From Candidatus Bathyarchaeota archaeon RBG_13_38_9 (GTDB taxonomy: Archaea > Thermoproteota > Bathyarchaeia > 40CM-2-53-6 > RBG-13-38-9): a stretch of 37,428 bases of DNA. A program made the position numbers and the translations under genes. The first letter of the stretch is position 1. Each line of letters opens with the position of its first letter. Of this stretch, positions 25,462 to 33,379 are shown piece by piece. A model generated the notes under the pieces. That model was not told where the DNA came from and did not search any database. It saw only the letters and a program-made list of their open reading frames with translations. Location of the stretch: the NCBI GenBank assembly GCA_001775955.1, contig MEZD01000018.1, positions 49,016 to 86,443 on the forward strand, written 5' to 3'.

Positions 25462-26457
25462 CTATTTTGTTCTAAGATATTCAGCAGTTTCCTCTGGAAT
25501 ATGCGTATTTATGTAGATACCAGTTCCTATCTCGAAGCCACCAATATTCCATATACGTGGAATAATTCGTAAATACCAATGTAAATAATTTGAATTTTCG
25601 TTATCTATTGGTGCGGTTTCTATAAAATAATTGAAATCTGGTTGACCTAACGCACGGTCAATTTTACGGAGGATCTCTTGAAGAATTTTGGCAAATTCTT
25701 CCACCTCTGCATCTCCTATATTCCCAAAGGAAGCTTTATGATATCTAGGCAATATCCATACTTCAAAAGGGTAAATTGATGCATAAGGATGAAATGCCAC
25801 AAACCCATCATTTTTGAAGATAATTCTTTTTTCTAATTCCAACTCTTTTTTAATCATAGAACAGTATATGCAACTGTTTAATCTGTTGAAATAATTTGAC
25901 GCGATCTCATATTTACACTTTAAACGTTCTGAAATTATTGGAATAGCAATAATTTGCGAATGGATATGATCTATAGAGGCTCCTGCTGATTCTCCATGGT
26001 TCTTAAAAATCATAACATATTTTACTGGTTTTTTACTCAAGATTTTATACATATCACGATAAGAATGGATAACGGATTTTATCTCAGAATAATCCATACT
26101 TGTAATGGTCATATCATGAAATGGAGATTCTACAATTACCTTATGAAATCCATAACCACTTATGGTCTCAAAATAATTATTAATTAGATTACTCTCAAGA
26201 ACTTCCTCTGAAGATACAGCAGGAAACTTATTGGGTATAACTCTAATTTTCCAAATAGAGGATTTGAAATTATCTTTATAGATCTTTATCGCTGGAGGCG
26301 TTAGCCTCTCATTTCCAATACAGAACGGACAATCATCAATGTAATTTTTAACAATTTTCTTTTTTTTTGATGTTTCAAAATCAGTTGGGCGCTTAATTCG
26401 TTCTTTTGCCATGATTACCCATTCATTAGTGGTAATATCCTTTCTAAATTCTGTCAA
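25462..26457 (-). CDS. galT: galactose-1-phosphate uridylyltransferase-like (GalT/HIT superfamily)
   Basis: Nucleotidyltransferase that swaps UMP between UDP-glucose and hexose-1-phosphate. Seen: opening block FRKDITTNEWVIMAKERIKRP, zinc cysteines CPFCIGNE (about residue 42) and CIYCSMI (about 196), and the active-site histidine triad IDHIHSQIIAIP near residue 163 (HIHSQ rather than bacterial HPHGQ). HPYASIYPFEVWILPRYH matches the C-terminal metal region. 331 residues is normal. The TTG start at 26457 is preceded by GGTG. The SQ-type active site and the neighbouring sugar-phosphate genes leave open that it acts as a nucleoside-diphosphate sugar phosphorylase or on another hexose. Confidence 0.88.
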   Translation of the reverse strand: MTEFRKDITTNEWVIMAKERIKRPTDFETSKKKKIVKNYIDDCPFCIGNERLTPPAIKIYKDNFKSSIWKIRVIPNKFPAVSSEEVLESNLINNYFETISGYGFHKVIVESPFHDMTITSMDYSEIKSVIHSYRDMYKILSKKPVKYVMIFKNHGESAGASIDHIHSQIIAIPIISERLKCKYEIASNYFNRLNSCIYCSMIKKELELEKRIIFKNDGFVAFHPYASIYPFEVWILPRYHKASFGNIGDAEVEEFAKILQEILRKIDRALGQPDFNYFIETAPIDNENSNYLHWYLRIIPRIWNIGGFEIGTGIYINTHIPEETAEYLRTK

Positions 26458-26511
26458 TTACAGCACCATAAAATAGAAGTATTAATGTTCAAAAGAAATT
26501 TGTATTGCATT

Positions 26512-26715
26512 TTATTGCGAAACCTTTTTTGGTAGAGCTTTACGACGTTTCCTTTTCTGAGGATTCGAAGTTAACCTCTTACGGGTGATAATCAAGTCCC
26601 TAGATGCTCTATCCCAAAATGAAGTTTTACAATGAGGACAAAATTTTGGTTTTCTCAGTCTACGAGGCTTCCATACATGGTGGCATTTTCGGCAACGATA
26701 AATTCGCTTTTTCAA
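26512..26715 (-). CDS. 67-residue zinc-ribbon, basic protein
   Basis: Small protein with cysteines at residues 8, 11, 26 and 29 (CRKCHHVW...CPHC) forming a rubredoxin-like zinc ribbon, then a strongly basic tail (RKRLTSNPQKRKRRKALPKKVSQ). TTG start 26715, preceded by GAGAGG. Looks like a nucleic-acid binding or ribosome-associated protein; similar small zinc ribbons are widespread in archaea without known function. About 55 bases upstream of galT on the same strand, so they may be co-transcribed, though their functions do not obviously match. Confidence 0.75.
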   Translation of the reverse strand: MKKRIYRCRKCHHVWKPRRLRKPKFCPHCKTSFWDRASRDLIITRKRLTSNPQKRKRRKALPKKVSQ

Positions 26716-26872
26716 TTTTTTTCCTCTCAGTTGGCATTAATGGACTATTAAATATCCAATATAAACTAATGAATTTCAATAATTCATTAACCATTATTTT
26801 AACGTGCGCTGATTTAATAATCAAGAATAAATTTATTCCATTTTTTAAACCAAGTTCTTAGATTATTGTAAA

Positions 26873-28288
26873 TTAAATTAGGTTGGCTTTGATTAGCCGC
26901 GAATAAGTACTCTGATTACTTCTTCTTTTTAACATAGTACTAATGGCGAAATAATTTACATTTTCGTTTATTTTTGCCCAAGATGGAAGGAGTATCTGGG
27001 TTGCAGTTGGTTTTCCTAGAAAACTTAGTTTAAAAGTATCATAAAATCTTCTAAACCTGTGCATGTCCATATCTTGTGAATATCTTATTTTTTTATTGAT
27101 CTTCATTTGTTTCTGAATCTTTTTAAAAGCCTTCCAATAGGTAGGTAAAACCCTCAGAGTTTCTTTCTCATATTCAAAGATGATTTCTTCTTTTTCTTTC
27201 TTCGATAATTTAACTCTCTCATTTTCAAGAGTCTTGATCATTCTATTTGTAATTTCGGCAATCATTGTGCTCATGTTCTTTACTGATTGTCCAATATGGC
27301 ATAACAATTCTAGATCGATCTGAGCTATAGTCTCTGGCGAATATTTTCTCATAGCTTGATTTAAAATTGAGAATTCTATACTGTAATCATTTGGAAAACA
27401 GATGTTCTCTAAAAATCCCTTTTTTGCTGAAAATTCCCCTGAAAGCGGATATTTAATTGAATCGAATCCACAGAATATTTTTGGAAATTTTCTTGTAAAT
27501 ATTTTCAATAAGGGAATCGCAAAAATCCGTGTGACACGCCCACCATAAGTATAGTACCCGTAAGGAAATTCATATGTTAGAGTTACTCTATTGTAAAATG
27601 CTTTGGTTATCACATATTTCTGTCTATTTTTTTTTAGCGCGTCAACAATTGGCTCACATAAGGATACAACGAATTCTCGGTTAAAATTCATAATATCAGA
27701 ATCTAGAAAACATAAGATATCTCCTTCTGTTATAGGGACTGCAAGCCACAATGCAGTTCCCTTTCCATAAGGCATCTCAGTTAGGTTGGCTATTTTATTT
27801 ACATTGAATTTTTCCAAGACGTGAAAGATATTTCTATCAAATTGATGTACCGTTCGAACAATAAAATCAAAGTCTCCTCTTTTGGCATTCATAGCCTCCG
27901 CACGATTTTCCCTTAAATTGCGAACTTGTTTTTTGAATAGGTCAAGTTCCTGATATGCTGTCTGAACTACTTTTATTAGAGTTGTATAATCAGGTTGACC
28001 ATTCTGGTCCATTGAGGCGTCAATTACAAGTATTTCGTCAAGATAACCTTGATCAATAAGTTTACTGCACTCTGAAAGCATCTTACCCAGAGTCTGAAGT
28101 TCGAGTTCACGAGTTTTTCTGCCAACATCAATTTTCGTAGGTATAACTAAAGATATTACCAAAGGTCTCCGTAAATCGGCCTCATCAAGAATAAGCGTTT
28201 TCAATTTTTTATTTAAACAATCGTTTAAATCGAAGTTTTTATACGATCCAAGATAAGCAGCCTTAGTCCTCACAATCCTTAACCTCAT
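26873..28288 (-). CDS. gpgS: glucosyl-3-phosphoglycerate synthase (GT81)
   Basis: Retaining GT-A glycosyltransferase that joins glucose from an NDP-glucose to 3-phosphoglycerate, the first step toward glucosylglycerate, a compatible solute and precursor of some envelope glycans. Seen: LVISLVIPTKIDVGRKT, GKGTALWLAVPITEGDILCFLDSDI with the metal-binding DSD motif near residue 199, the GRVTR segment (TYGGRVTRIFAIPLL), and YPLSGEFSAKK, all diagnostic for GpgS/MpgS. 471 residues, about 70 longer than typical, with the extra at the C-terminus. The ATG overlaps the stop of the HAD phosphatase gene by four bases (28285-28288), so the two act together. Confidence 0.88.
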   Translation of the reverse strand: MRLRIVRTKAAYLGSYKNFDLNDCLNKKLKTLILDEADLRRPLVISLVIPTKIDVGRKTRELELQTLGKMLSECSKLIDQGYLDEILVIDASMDQNGQPDYTTLIKVVQTAYQELDLFKKQVRNLRENRAEAMNAKRGDFDFIVRTVHQFDRNIFHVLEKFNVNKIANLTEMPYGKGTALWLAVPITEGDILCFLDSDIMNFNREFVVSLCEPIVDALKKNRQKYVITKAFYNRVTLTYEFPYGYYTYGGRVTRIFAIPLLKIFTRKFPKIFCGFDSIKYPLSGEFSAKKGFLENICFPNDYSIEFSILNQAMRKYSPETIAQIDLELLCHIGQSVKNMSTMIAEITNRMIKTLENERVKLSKKEKEEIIFEYEKETLRVLPTYWKAFKKIQKQMKINKKIRYSQDMDMHRFRRFYDTFKLSFLGKPTATQILLPSWAKINENVNYFAISTMLKRRSNQSTYSRLIKANLI

Positions 28289-28935
28289 GTCAAATGAGTT
28301 TCCAAATACTTTTTCACGTCAAAGAAATCTGAAACAACTATATCTGCAACATTTTTTATTCTGTCTCCTTTTGGTTTATATGCTATTGAGATATCCGCAC
28401 CATCTAACATGCAATAATCAGAATCACTATCTCCAATAGCAATTGCCATTCCACCAAGGGTACCTTTCAGTGATCTCAATAACCGTAATTTACATATCAG
28501 ATACTCTTGACAACTAGAGGTATGTAGACAACCAGGAATTGTAAGAACTCTACCAGTTAAGATTTCGCCGTCAAATTCTAAAATGTTTCCATAGACTAGG
28601 TCCACAGATATTTTTTCTTTTAACTTATCCGCTAGAAACTTATATCCATCAGTCGCTATCGCTATAATAAAACCTCTTCCTTTTAAAAAAGTGATTAACT
28701 CTATTACTCCAATGTTTAGAGGAATTGAATCAAAGATCTTGGATAATTCGTTTCTATTAATTCCAGAAAAAAGTTGAACTATCTTTTGTGTAACCACTAA
28801 TCTTGGAGCGTCTTTAAAATTGATATCTATCTGTTTGATTTTTGATATTAGGTCGTATCTTTCGCATATAACATCAATTGATCTTTTAGAAAGTATCGTT
28901 CCATCTACATCAAAAATAACAAAATTAGTATTCAA
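28285..28935 (-). CDS. HAD phosphatase, SerB-like; possible glucosyl-3-phosphoglycerate phosphatase
   Basis: HAD superfamily hydrolase: motif I IFDVDGTI (nucleophile D9), motif II IAIATDGYKF, a motif III lysine further on, and motif IV AIGDSDSDYCMLDGADISIAYKP. The helical cap between motifs I and II makes it subclass IB, like phosphoserine phosphatase. Known GpgP/MpgP enzymes belong mostly to other HAD subclasses, but the four-base overlap with gpgS argues that this enzyme removes the 3-phosphate from glucosyl-3-phosphoglycerate. The alternative, a serine-pathway phosphatase, is not excluded. Start TTG 28935; 12 bases after the GT4 gene. Confidence 0.82.
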   Translation of the reverse strand: MNTNFVIFDVDGTILSKRSIDVICERYDLISKIKQIDINFKDAPRLVVTQKIVQLFSGINRNELSKIFDSIPLNIGVIELITFLKGRGFIIAIATDGYKFLADKLKEKISVDLVYGNILEFDGEILTGRVLTIPGCLHTSSCQEYLICKLRLLRSLKGTLGGMAIAIGDSDSDYCMLDGADISIAYKPKGDRIKNVADIVVSDFFDVKKYLETHLT

Positions 28936-28947
28936 TATTAGTTTCCC

Positions 28948-30078
28948 TTATTCAGCTAAAAGCTTGTATAGTTCGAGTGTCTTCTCGGCGCATGAATCCC
29001 AAGTGAATAGTTTCTCAACCCTTTTTCTACCTTCTTTACCCATAGAATAGCGTAGGTCCGTGTCTTTCAGTAGTTGGATTATCGCTTCCGCCATTTTGTG
29101 ATGGTCTCCTGGATTAACAAGAATCCCTGTTTCATTATTTTTCACAATTTCAGGAATCGCGCAGTGATTAAAGGCCACTACAGGTTTACCAGAAGATTGA
29201 GCCTCAGCAGGTGTGAGCCCAAAACCCTCCCACATACTTGGATAACAGAATACATCACAGAGAGAATATAATAATGGTACTTCTTCCTTAGAAATGTAAC
29301 CAGTAAAGATTATTGATTTTCGCATTTTTTTTGATAGTGTTAGATCTTTAATTCTAATCCTATCAAACCTCGTCGCCCCTCCTATGATAAATTTTACATG
29401 AGGCAACTCTTCTAAGATAAGTGGTAGAATTTTTAATAAAAATGGTACTCCTTTGTATGGATCCATTCTACCGAGATATAAGACATTTAAAGAATTCTCT
29501 AAATCATATTTTTCTTTTAGGACTGACGAATTGTGATCTGGCCTAAATCTATTAATATCTACACCATTGTATATTACAGATATTTTTTCTTGGTTGACTT
29601 TATAAAATCTCAATAATACATCTTTGAGATAGTTGCTGACTGAAATAACTCTGTCAACTCCAGTATGAAGCGCCACGATTGTTCCGATTGTATGATCTAA
29701 CATTTTGAGCCTCTGTTTCGGATTGTACCAGCTTCTTATGGGCGCATATCCATGAAAAGTAAAGACATGTGGAACATTTCTTAATGTTCGCACAAAATTT
29801 CCCGTAAAAATTGCAGGATGATAGTGGGTATGAATCATATCAAATTCTTTGGTAATCATACCGCATTTCGCCATAAATCCAAAATGTCGGAAAAATGGCA
29901 GATTGGATCCTGTAAACGTCACTTTCACAGGTTCTATCGGAGAGAGATCTTCCATTGCTTCGCGTGCAAATATTTCAATGGTTATTCCTTTATGTCTCAG
30001 CCTTTTTGATATCTCACTTATATGTACGACTTGACCTGAGCCTTTATGCAATGTCGTTCTAACCATTGCAACTTTCAA
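28948..30078 (-). CDS. GT4 family glycosyltransferase
   Basis: GT-B fold, retaining glycosyltransferase of 376 residues. N-domain MVRTTLHKGSGQVVHISEISKRLRHKGITIEIFA; the C-domain starts around ISVIYNGVDINRFRPD and contains VLYLGRMDPYKGVPFLLKILP, GYISKEEVPLLYSLCDVFCYPSMWEGFGLTPAEAQSSGKPVVA, the donor-binding EGFGLTPAEA (E-x7-E). Similar to PIG-A/PimA-like transferases. First gene of a likely operon GT4, HAD, gpgS. It may add a second sugar (for example mannose) to glucosyl(-phospho)glycerate, or act in a separate glycolipid pathway. TTG start at 30076-30078. Confidence 0.88.
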   Translation of the reverse strand: MKVAMVRTTLHKGSGQVVHISEISKRLRHKGITIEIFAREAMEDLSPIEPVKVTFTGSNLPFFRHFGFMAKCGMITKEFDMIHTHYHPAIFTGNFVRTLRNVPHVFTFHGYAPIRSWYNPKQRLKMLDHTIGTIVALHTGVDRVISVSNYLKDVLLRFYKVNQEKISVIYNGVDINRFRPDHNSSVLKEKYDLENSLNVLYLGRMDPYKGVPFLLKILPLILEELPHVKFIIGGATRFDRIRIKDLTLSKKMRKSIIFTGYISKEEVPLLYSLCDVFCYPSMWEGFGLTPAEAQSSGKPVVAFNHCAIPEIVKNNETGILVNPGDHHKMAEAIIQLLKDTDLRYSMGKEGRKRVEKLFTWDSCAEKTLELYKLLAE

Positions 30079-30320
30079 TAATCATCCCATTTCTAGTCAC
30101 AGATTTTACAAAAAGATATGCGAACTGAAGGTTACGCGCGCTTACCCCCTATGACTATTTCATGATGCTCCATTTTTCAACCAAGCAGACACGTGCATTT
30201 ATGTGTATTGAATACCAAGTGTTATCGACTTTTGGCTACCAAGACTGTTAAATAGCTAAAGTTTATTGTAAGACAAATAAAATCGCAAACTAAAAACTAA
30301 CAAATTCAGCAGGGAATTAT

Positions 30321-30881
30321 TTGACTTTATCTGTAAAAATTATCCCACAATATTTATTCCTAACAAAAGGTGTTGGAAAACATAAGGATTGTCTGCAATC
30401 GTTTGAGTTAGCTTTGAGAAACGCAGGTATACATTATTGCAATATAGTAAATGTTTCAAGTATAGTTCCTCCAGGTTGTAAAATTATTCCACGCGAAAAA
30501 GGATTGTCTATGATTAAACCAGGCGAGATAACCTTTATCGTGATGGCTAGAAATTCAACAAATGAACCGCACAGACTAGTGGCATCTTCAATTGGTGTTG
30601 CAATCCCGTCAGGGGAAAGTGATTACGGATATTTGTCCGAACATCACTCTTACGGGGAAACAGATGAAATAGCTGGAGATTATGCTGAAGATTTAGCTGC
30701 AACAATGCTTGCAACAACTATGGGAATACCTTTTGACCCAGAAACGGCTTGGGATGAGAGAAAACAATTATTCAAAACTAGTACTTCGATAATCAAGACA
30801 ACAAACATAACACAATCTGCCACTGGAGATAAGAATGGACTATGGACTACAGCAATTGCAGCAGCAGTATTTGTTCCCTAA
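30321..30881 (+). CDS. pdaD: pyruvoyl-dependent arginine decarboxylase
   Basis: Self-cleaving decarboxylase that makes agmatine from arginine, the first step of archaeal polyamine synthesis and of agmatidine modification of tRNA-Ile2. The cleavage site Ser46-Ser47 lies in [10 protein letters not shown], producing a beta chain and a pyruvoyl-capped alpha chain. Conserved [28 protein letters not shown] and [21 protein letters not shown] follow. 186 residues, normal length. The start is TTG 30321, preceded by AGGG. A TATA-like TTAAATAG near 30248 fits a promoter. Ends six bases before the convergent Dph6-like gene. Confidence 0.93.
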   Translation: MTLSVKIIPQYLFLTKGVGKHKDCLQSFELALRNAGIHYCNIVNVSSIVPPGCKIIPREKGLSMIKPGEITFIVMARNSTNEPHRLVASSIGVAIPSGESDYGYLSEHHSYGETDEIAGDYAEDLAATMLATTMGIPFDPETAWDERKQLFKTSTSIIKTTNITQSATGDKNGLWTTAIAAAVFVP

Positions 30882-30887
30882 TCTTCT

Positions 30888-31562
30888 TTATACTGGTATT
30901 AGATCACAGAAGTAAAATCGTCCATCTCTTAGCACGATGTCACCTAATTCAAACTGTACTCTACGTTTAAACAATGGTCCGTCAAATACATAGGAATGAA
31001 ATTCTCCATTTTCACCCATTGGATCTACATTAGAGGGTAAAGCCGACAGAAATTTATTATCAAACACTCTACCAACAAATTCCTTTGAGAGACTTTTAGA
31101 GTCAACACAGGTGATTACGGATTTGAATCCTAATTTTATGAATTCTTTTGCTAGCTGAAAAGTATCTTTCTTCCACAAGGGAAATAAAGCAGTCATACCT
31201 ATTTTGGATAAATTTTCTTCGCGATATTTTCTTACATCTTCTAGAAAAATATCACCGAAGATTATAGATCTAATACCATTTGGTTTATATTTTTGAAGAG
31301 TACTGACCATTTGAGATTTGTATTCTTTATCTGAGGCATTTTTTTTAATGAATATTTTCTCAAGAGAATAACTCAGATATTCAACTTGCTTTTCCAGCAT
31401 GATTCGACGTATACCATGCATACTAACTCGATCATAATCCTCTGTGATTACAGTTAAAAGAGCTCTTACTTCGAATTTTTTATCTTTAACAGTATTATAG
31501 AGTGCAAGGGTGCTATCTTTTCCCCCACTCCAAGATATAATTATTTTTTCTCTAGAATTCAT
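30888..31562 (-). CDS. dph6: diphthine--ammonia ligase-like PP-loop ATPase
   Basis: Adenine nucleotide alpha-hydrolase family protein. PP-loop SGGKDSTLALY at residues 12-22; MHGIRRIMLEKQVEYLSYSL; the C-terminal signature DPMGENGEFHSYVFDGPLF is diagnostic for Dph6, which amidates diphthine to diphthamide on EF-2 with ATP and ammonium. 224 residues, standard for archaea, which lack the RidA-like extension of fungal Dph6. The ATG start at 31560-31562 leaves the P-loop at the usual place. Convergent with the arginine decarboxylase, with only six bases between stops. Confidence 0.9.
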   Translation of the reverse strand: MNSREKIIISWSGGKDSTLALYNTVKDKKFEVRALLTVITEDYDRVSMHGIRRIMLEKQVEYLSYSLEKIFIKKNASDKEYKSQMVSTLQKYKPNGIRSIIFGDIFLEDVRKYREENLSKIGMTALFPLWKKDTFQLAKEFIKLGFKSVITCVDSKSLSKEFVGRVFDNKFLSALPSNVDPMGENGEFHSYVFDGPLFKRRVQFELGDIVLRDGRFYFCDLIPV

Positions 31563-31683
31563 AAGTTTATTACTTCGTGTATTAGATTCAACAGATTCTC
31601 AATATTTCCATAGCTAACGCTAGAAAATATTTATCGCATACGCGCTGATCTATACTATTACTCCTCAGGATTTCCTCAAGACA

Positions 31684-32073
31684 TTAATACGAAGGTAGTA
31701 GCTGTTGTTGTCCATATGGATCGTATCCTGTTGACAAACCTGGATAGTAACCTGTTGACAAACCTGGATAGTAACCTGTTGACAAACCTGGATAGTAACC
31801 TGTTGACAAACCTGGATAGTAACCTGTTGACAAACCTGGATAGTATGAATAGGTTGGCTGCTGTTGCTGTTGTAGTGTAAAAGGATATATGGATTGAGGG
31901 GTTGGTGCGGTCTGTGGATTTTCATAATTTTGTGCTCCAAACCATGGAGAGGTATAGCCGTAATTATATCCTGGTTGAGGGGCATAGTATGGAAGTTGCG
32001 TAGAGTAGGGATTCATAGTCGACAATGGACTGTAGGATGGATATCCGTAAGGATCGTATGGATTATAGGTCAT
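31684..32073 (-). CDS. Tyr/Pro/Gly/Gln-rich protein with five GYYPGLST repeats
   Basis: 129-residue low-complexity protein, not a known family. The N-terminal part is rich in YxPYxP and YGY; the middle has a QQQQQP run; residues about 76-115 are five perfect copies of GYYPGLST; it ends YDPYGQQQLLPSY. No signal peptide or membrane helix. The composition resembles prion-like or phase-separating low-complexity segments, and also elastic structural proteins. ATG 32073 is chosen because GGTGA (32080-32084) lies seven bases upstream; a TTG one codon earlier is less likely. A TATA-like TTTAAGATATA sits around 32104-32114. Divergent from another aromatic/proline-rich small gene. Confidence 0.75.
   Translation of the reverse strand: MTYNPYDPYGYPSYSPLSTMNPYSTQLPYYAPQPGYNYGYTSPWFGAQNYENPQTAPTPQSIYPFTLQQQQQPTYSYYPGLSTGYYPGLSTGYYPGLSTGYYPGLSTGYYPGLSTGYDPYGQQQLLPSY
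31727..31846. repeat. five 24-bp tandem repeats inside the Tyr-rich gene
   Basis: Units at 31727, 31751, 31775, 31799 and 31823, each 24 bp, beginning CCTGTTGACAAACCTGG on the plus strand. They are identical except for the last base of the final unit, so even third codon positions match. The expansion is recent or kept uniform by conversion. Confidence 0.95.
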
Positions 32074-32232
32074 CAATTTTCACCTAATTCTATTGAAAGC
32101 ATGGATATATCTTAAAGCTTCTTATTATTAATGTGTAAAAATTTCAATTCAATTACTAGCTTGTATGCTGGGCAGCAAACAAATCGATTGCATTAATACG
32201 TATTTAAATCGATGTCACATTCGAAAGCCACA

Positions 32233-32241
32233 TTTTAAATA
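32233..32241 (+). promoter_or_regulatory. TATA box for the 67-residue aromatic protein
   Basis: TTTTAAATA, 42-50 bases before ATG 32283, with GGTGAT at 32273-32278 as the ribosome site. Confidence 0.55.
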
Positions 32242-32282
32242 CAATATTTTCCTATAACTAACCAAAAGTAAAGGTGATATGA

Positions 32283-32486
32283 ATGTCTTGGTATTCTCCA
32301 TTACCGTATCCTATTTTTGGGCCACAAAGAATCTCATACCCTGGATATTACCAATCAATCTTTTCGCCATATTTTCCATTTCCAGTAATTCCGTCTTTAT
32401 CTCCAGACTTGGCTTGGAGAGCACCATGGTATGCTCAAGAGATAGGCGTAGCTAGGGCAAGTCCCAGACAGTTCTTTCAGTGGTAA
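32283..32486 (+). CDS. 67-residue proline/aromatic-rich small protein
   Basis: Small gene with a good TATA box and GGTGAT ribosome site before ATG. The product (start SWYSPLPYPIFGPQRISYPG) has about a third of its residues as P, Y, F or W and few charges until the end (ARASPRQFFQW). No recognised family. No obvious signal or membrane helix. Similar in flavour to the divergent GYYPGLST protein, and the two start signals are about 200 bases apart, so they may be jointly regulated and interact through aromatic/proline contacts. That link is inference. Confidence 0.68.
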   Translation: MSWYSPLPYPIFGPQRISYPGYYQSIFSPYFPFPVIPSLSPDLAWRAPWYAQEIGVARASPRQFFQW

Positions 32487-32683
32487 ACATCCAACCTTCT
32501 CAATTTTAAATATAGAATTTTTTTTAAAAAATCACTTTAACAATTACTTAATTATTTTATCAAGCGCGTGCATATGCTTTCAGAGAGTTAAGATTAAACT
32601 CTCCCATTATCATAATAGAGGAAAAGATTAGACAAGTGAGTAAATCATAACGATGTTTAACATGAATATTCGATGGCTCACTA

Positions 32684-33288
32684 TCACCATTTTTCTATAG
32701 ACATTGCAAGGATTTCTTGTATGGAAAGACGTTTCTCAGGTTTCCCTGCAAAAGATTCTTTCTGAGTAGAAGTCCGTAGAACGACGGCTGTATCAGCACC
32801 CTCCCCCGTACCTCCGACCGAGATTACCTTTGTTGATGATCCAATTTTTCCAATTTCCACGGCTGCGACCGATATCTCAATGGCTACTTTCATGCCTTGA
32901 CCAAAGACATATAGTGTCTCCGCAATGAGCTTCCACGTATCACCACATAGTGGAAGGAATGTGATATCAAATATATTTCTACGCAGATGTATTTCATTCT
33001 CAGAAGATTCATCTAATCGATTTCGAATAAGTTTTCCAAGGCACCTTTATCCGGATATGATATCTGTTTACACGCTTTCATTACTTCATCTTCTGAAATA
33101 GAGATTATCTTAGTTTCTTTCCCCAATTTATTTACAAAATTTTCTAATGTACGGCCAGTTGTCATGGGAACTATAACTGCTGCCACATCTCTCATTCTTA
33201 GCCTTTCTTTAGTGATTTCAATGACAGAATTTGTATTCAGAAAGCCAGGAGATTCGAAATACATTACATTTCCTTTATGTACGGACAT
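32684..33288 (-). pseudogene. pyruvate kinase C-terminal-domain-like protein, frameshifted
   Basis: Two minus-strand frames together make one ~200-residue protein of the archaeal family resembling the pyruvate kinase alpha/beta (C-terminal) domain. The N-part, 33288 to 33013 (MYFESPGFLNTNSVIEITKERLR...SYPDKGALE), ends at TAG 33013-33015. The second frame, open through RNRLDESSENEIHLRRN, continues with ITFLPLCGDTWKLIAETLYVFGQGMKVAIEIS and VGGTGEGADTAVVLR, the conserved end. The switch is needed between about 33014 and 33035; restoring one A in the AAAA run (33032-33035) gives ALEKLIRNRLDES, a smooth join. Either a real mutation, an assembly error or programmed frameshifting. Function of the family is unknown. 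Confidence 0.75.
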
Positions 33289-33379
33289 AATAGTTCTCTC
33301 TCATTTTCTAATGAAAAACTTCTAAATAATAATGATCAATTTATCATACCGGGCATAATATAGGCCATGTTGAATAAGT

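Noticed and set aside
30115-30240. GC-richer stretch between GT4 and pdaD as a small RNA
   Set aside because: Some box-C-like words (ATGATG) occur but without a matching box D or stable stem on either strand; nothing beyond a pdaD promoter is supported.
31727-31846. The tandem repeats as a CRISPR array
   Set aside because: The 24-bp units abut with no spacers and keep a reading frame.
31665-31985. 106-codon minus-strand frame with repeated VTIQVCQQ
   Set aside because: It is a second frame through the 24-bp repeats; the GYYPGLST frame has the GGTGA site, TATA-like box and family-like composition.
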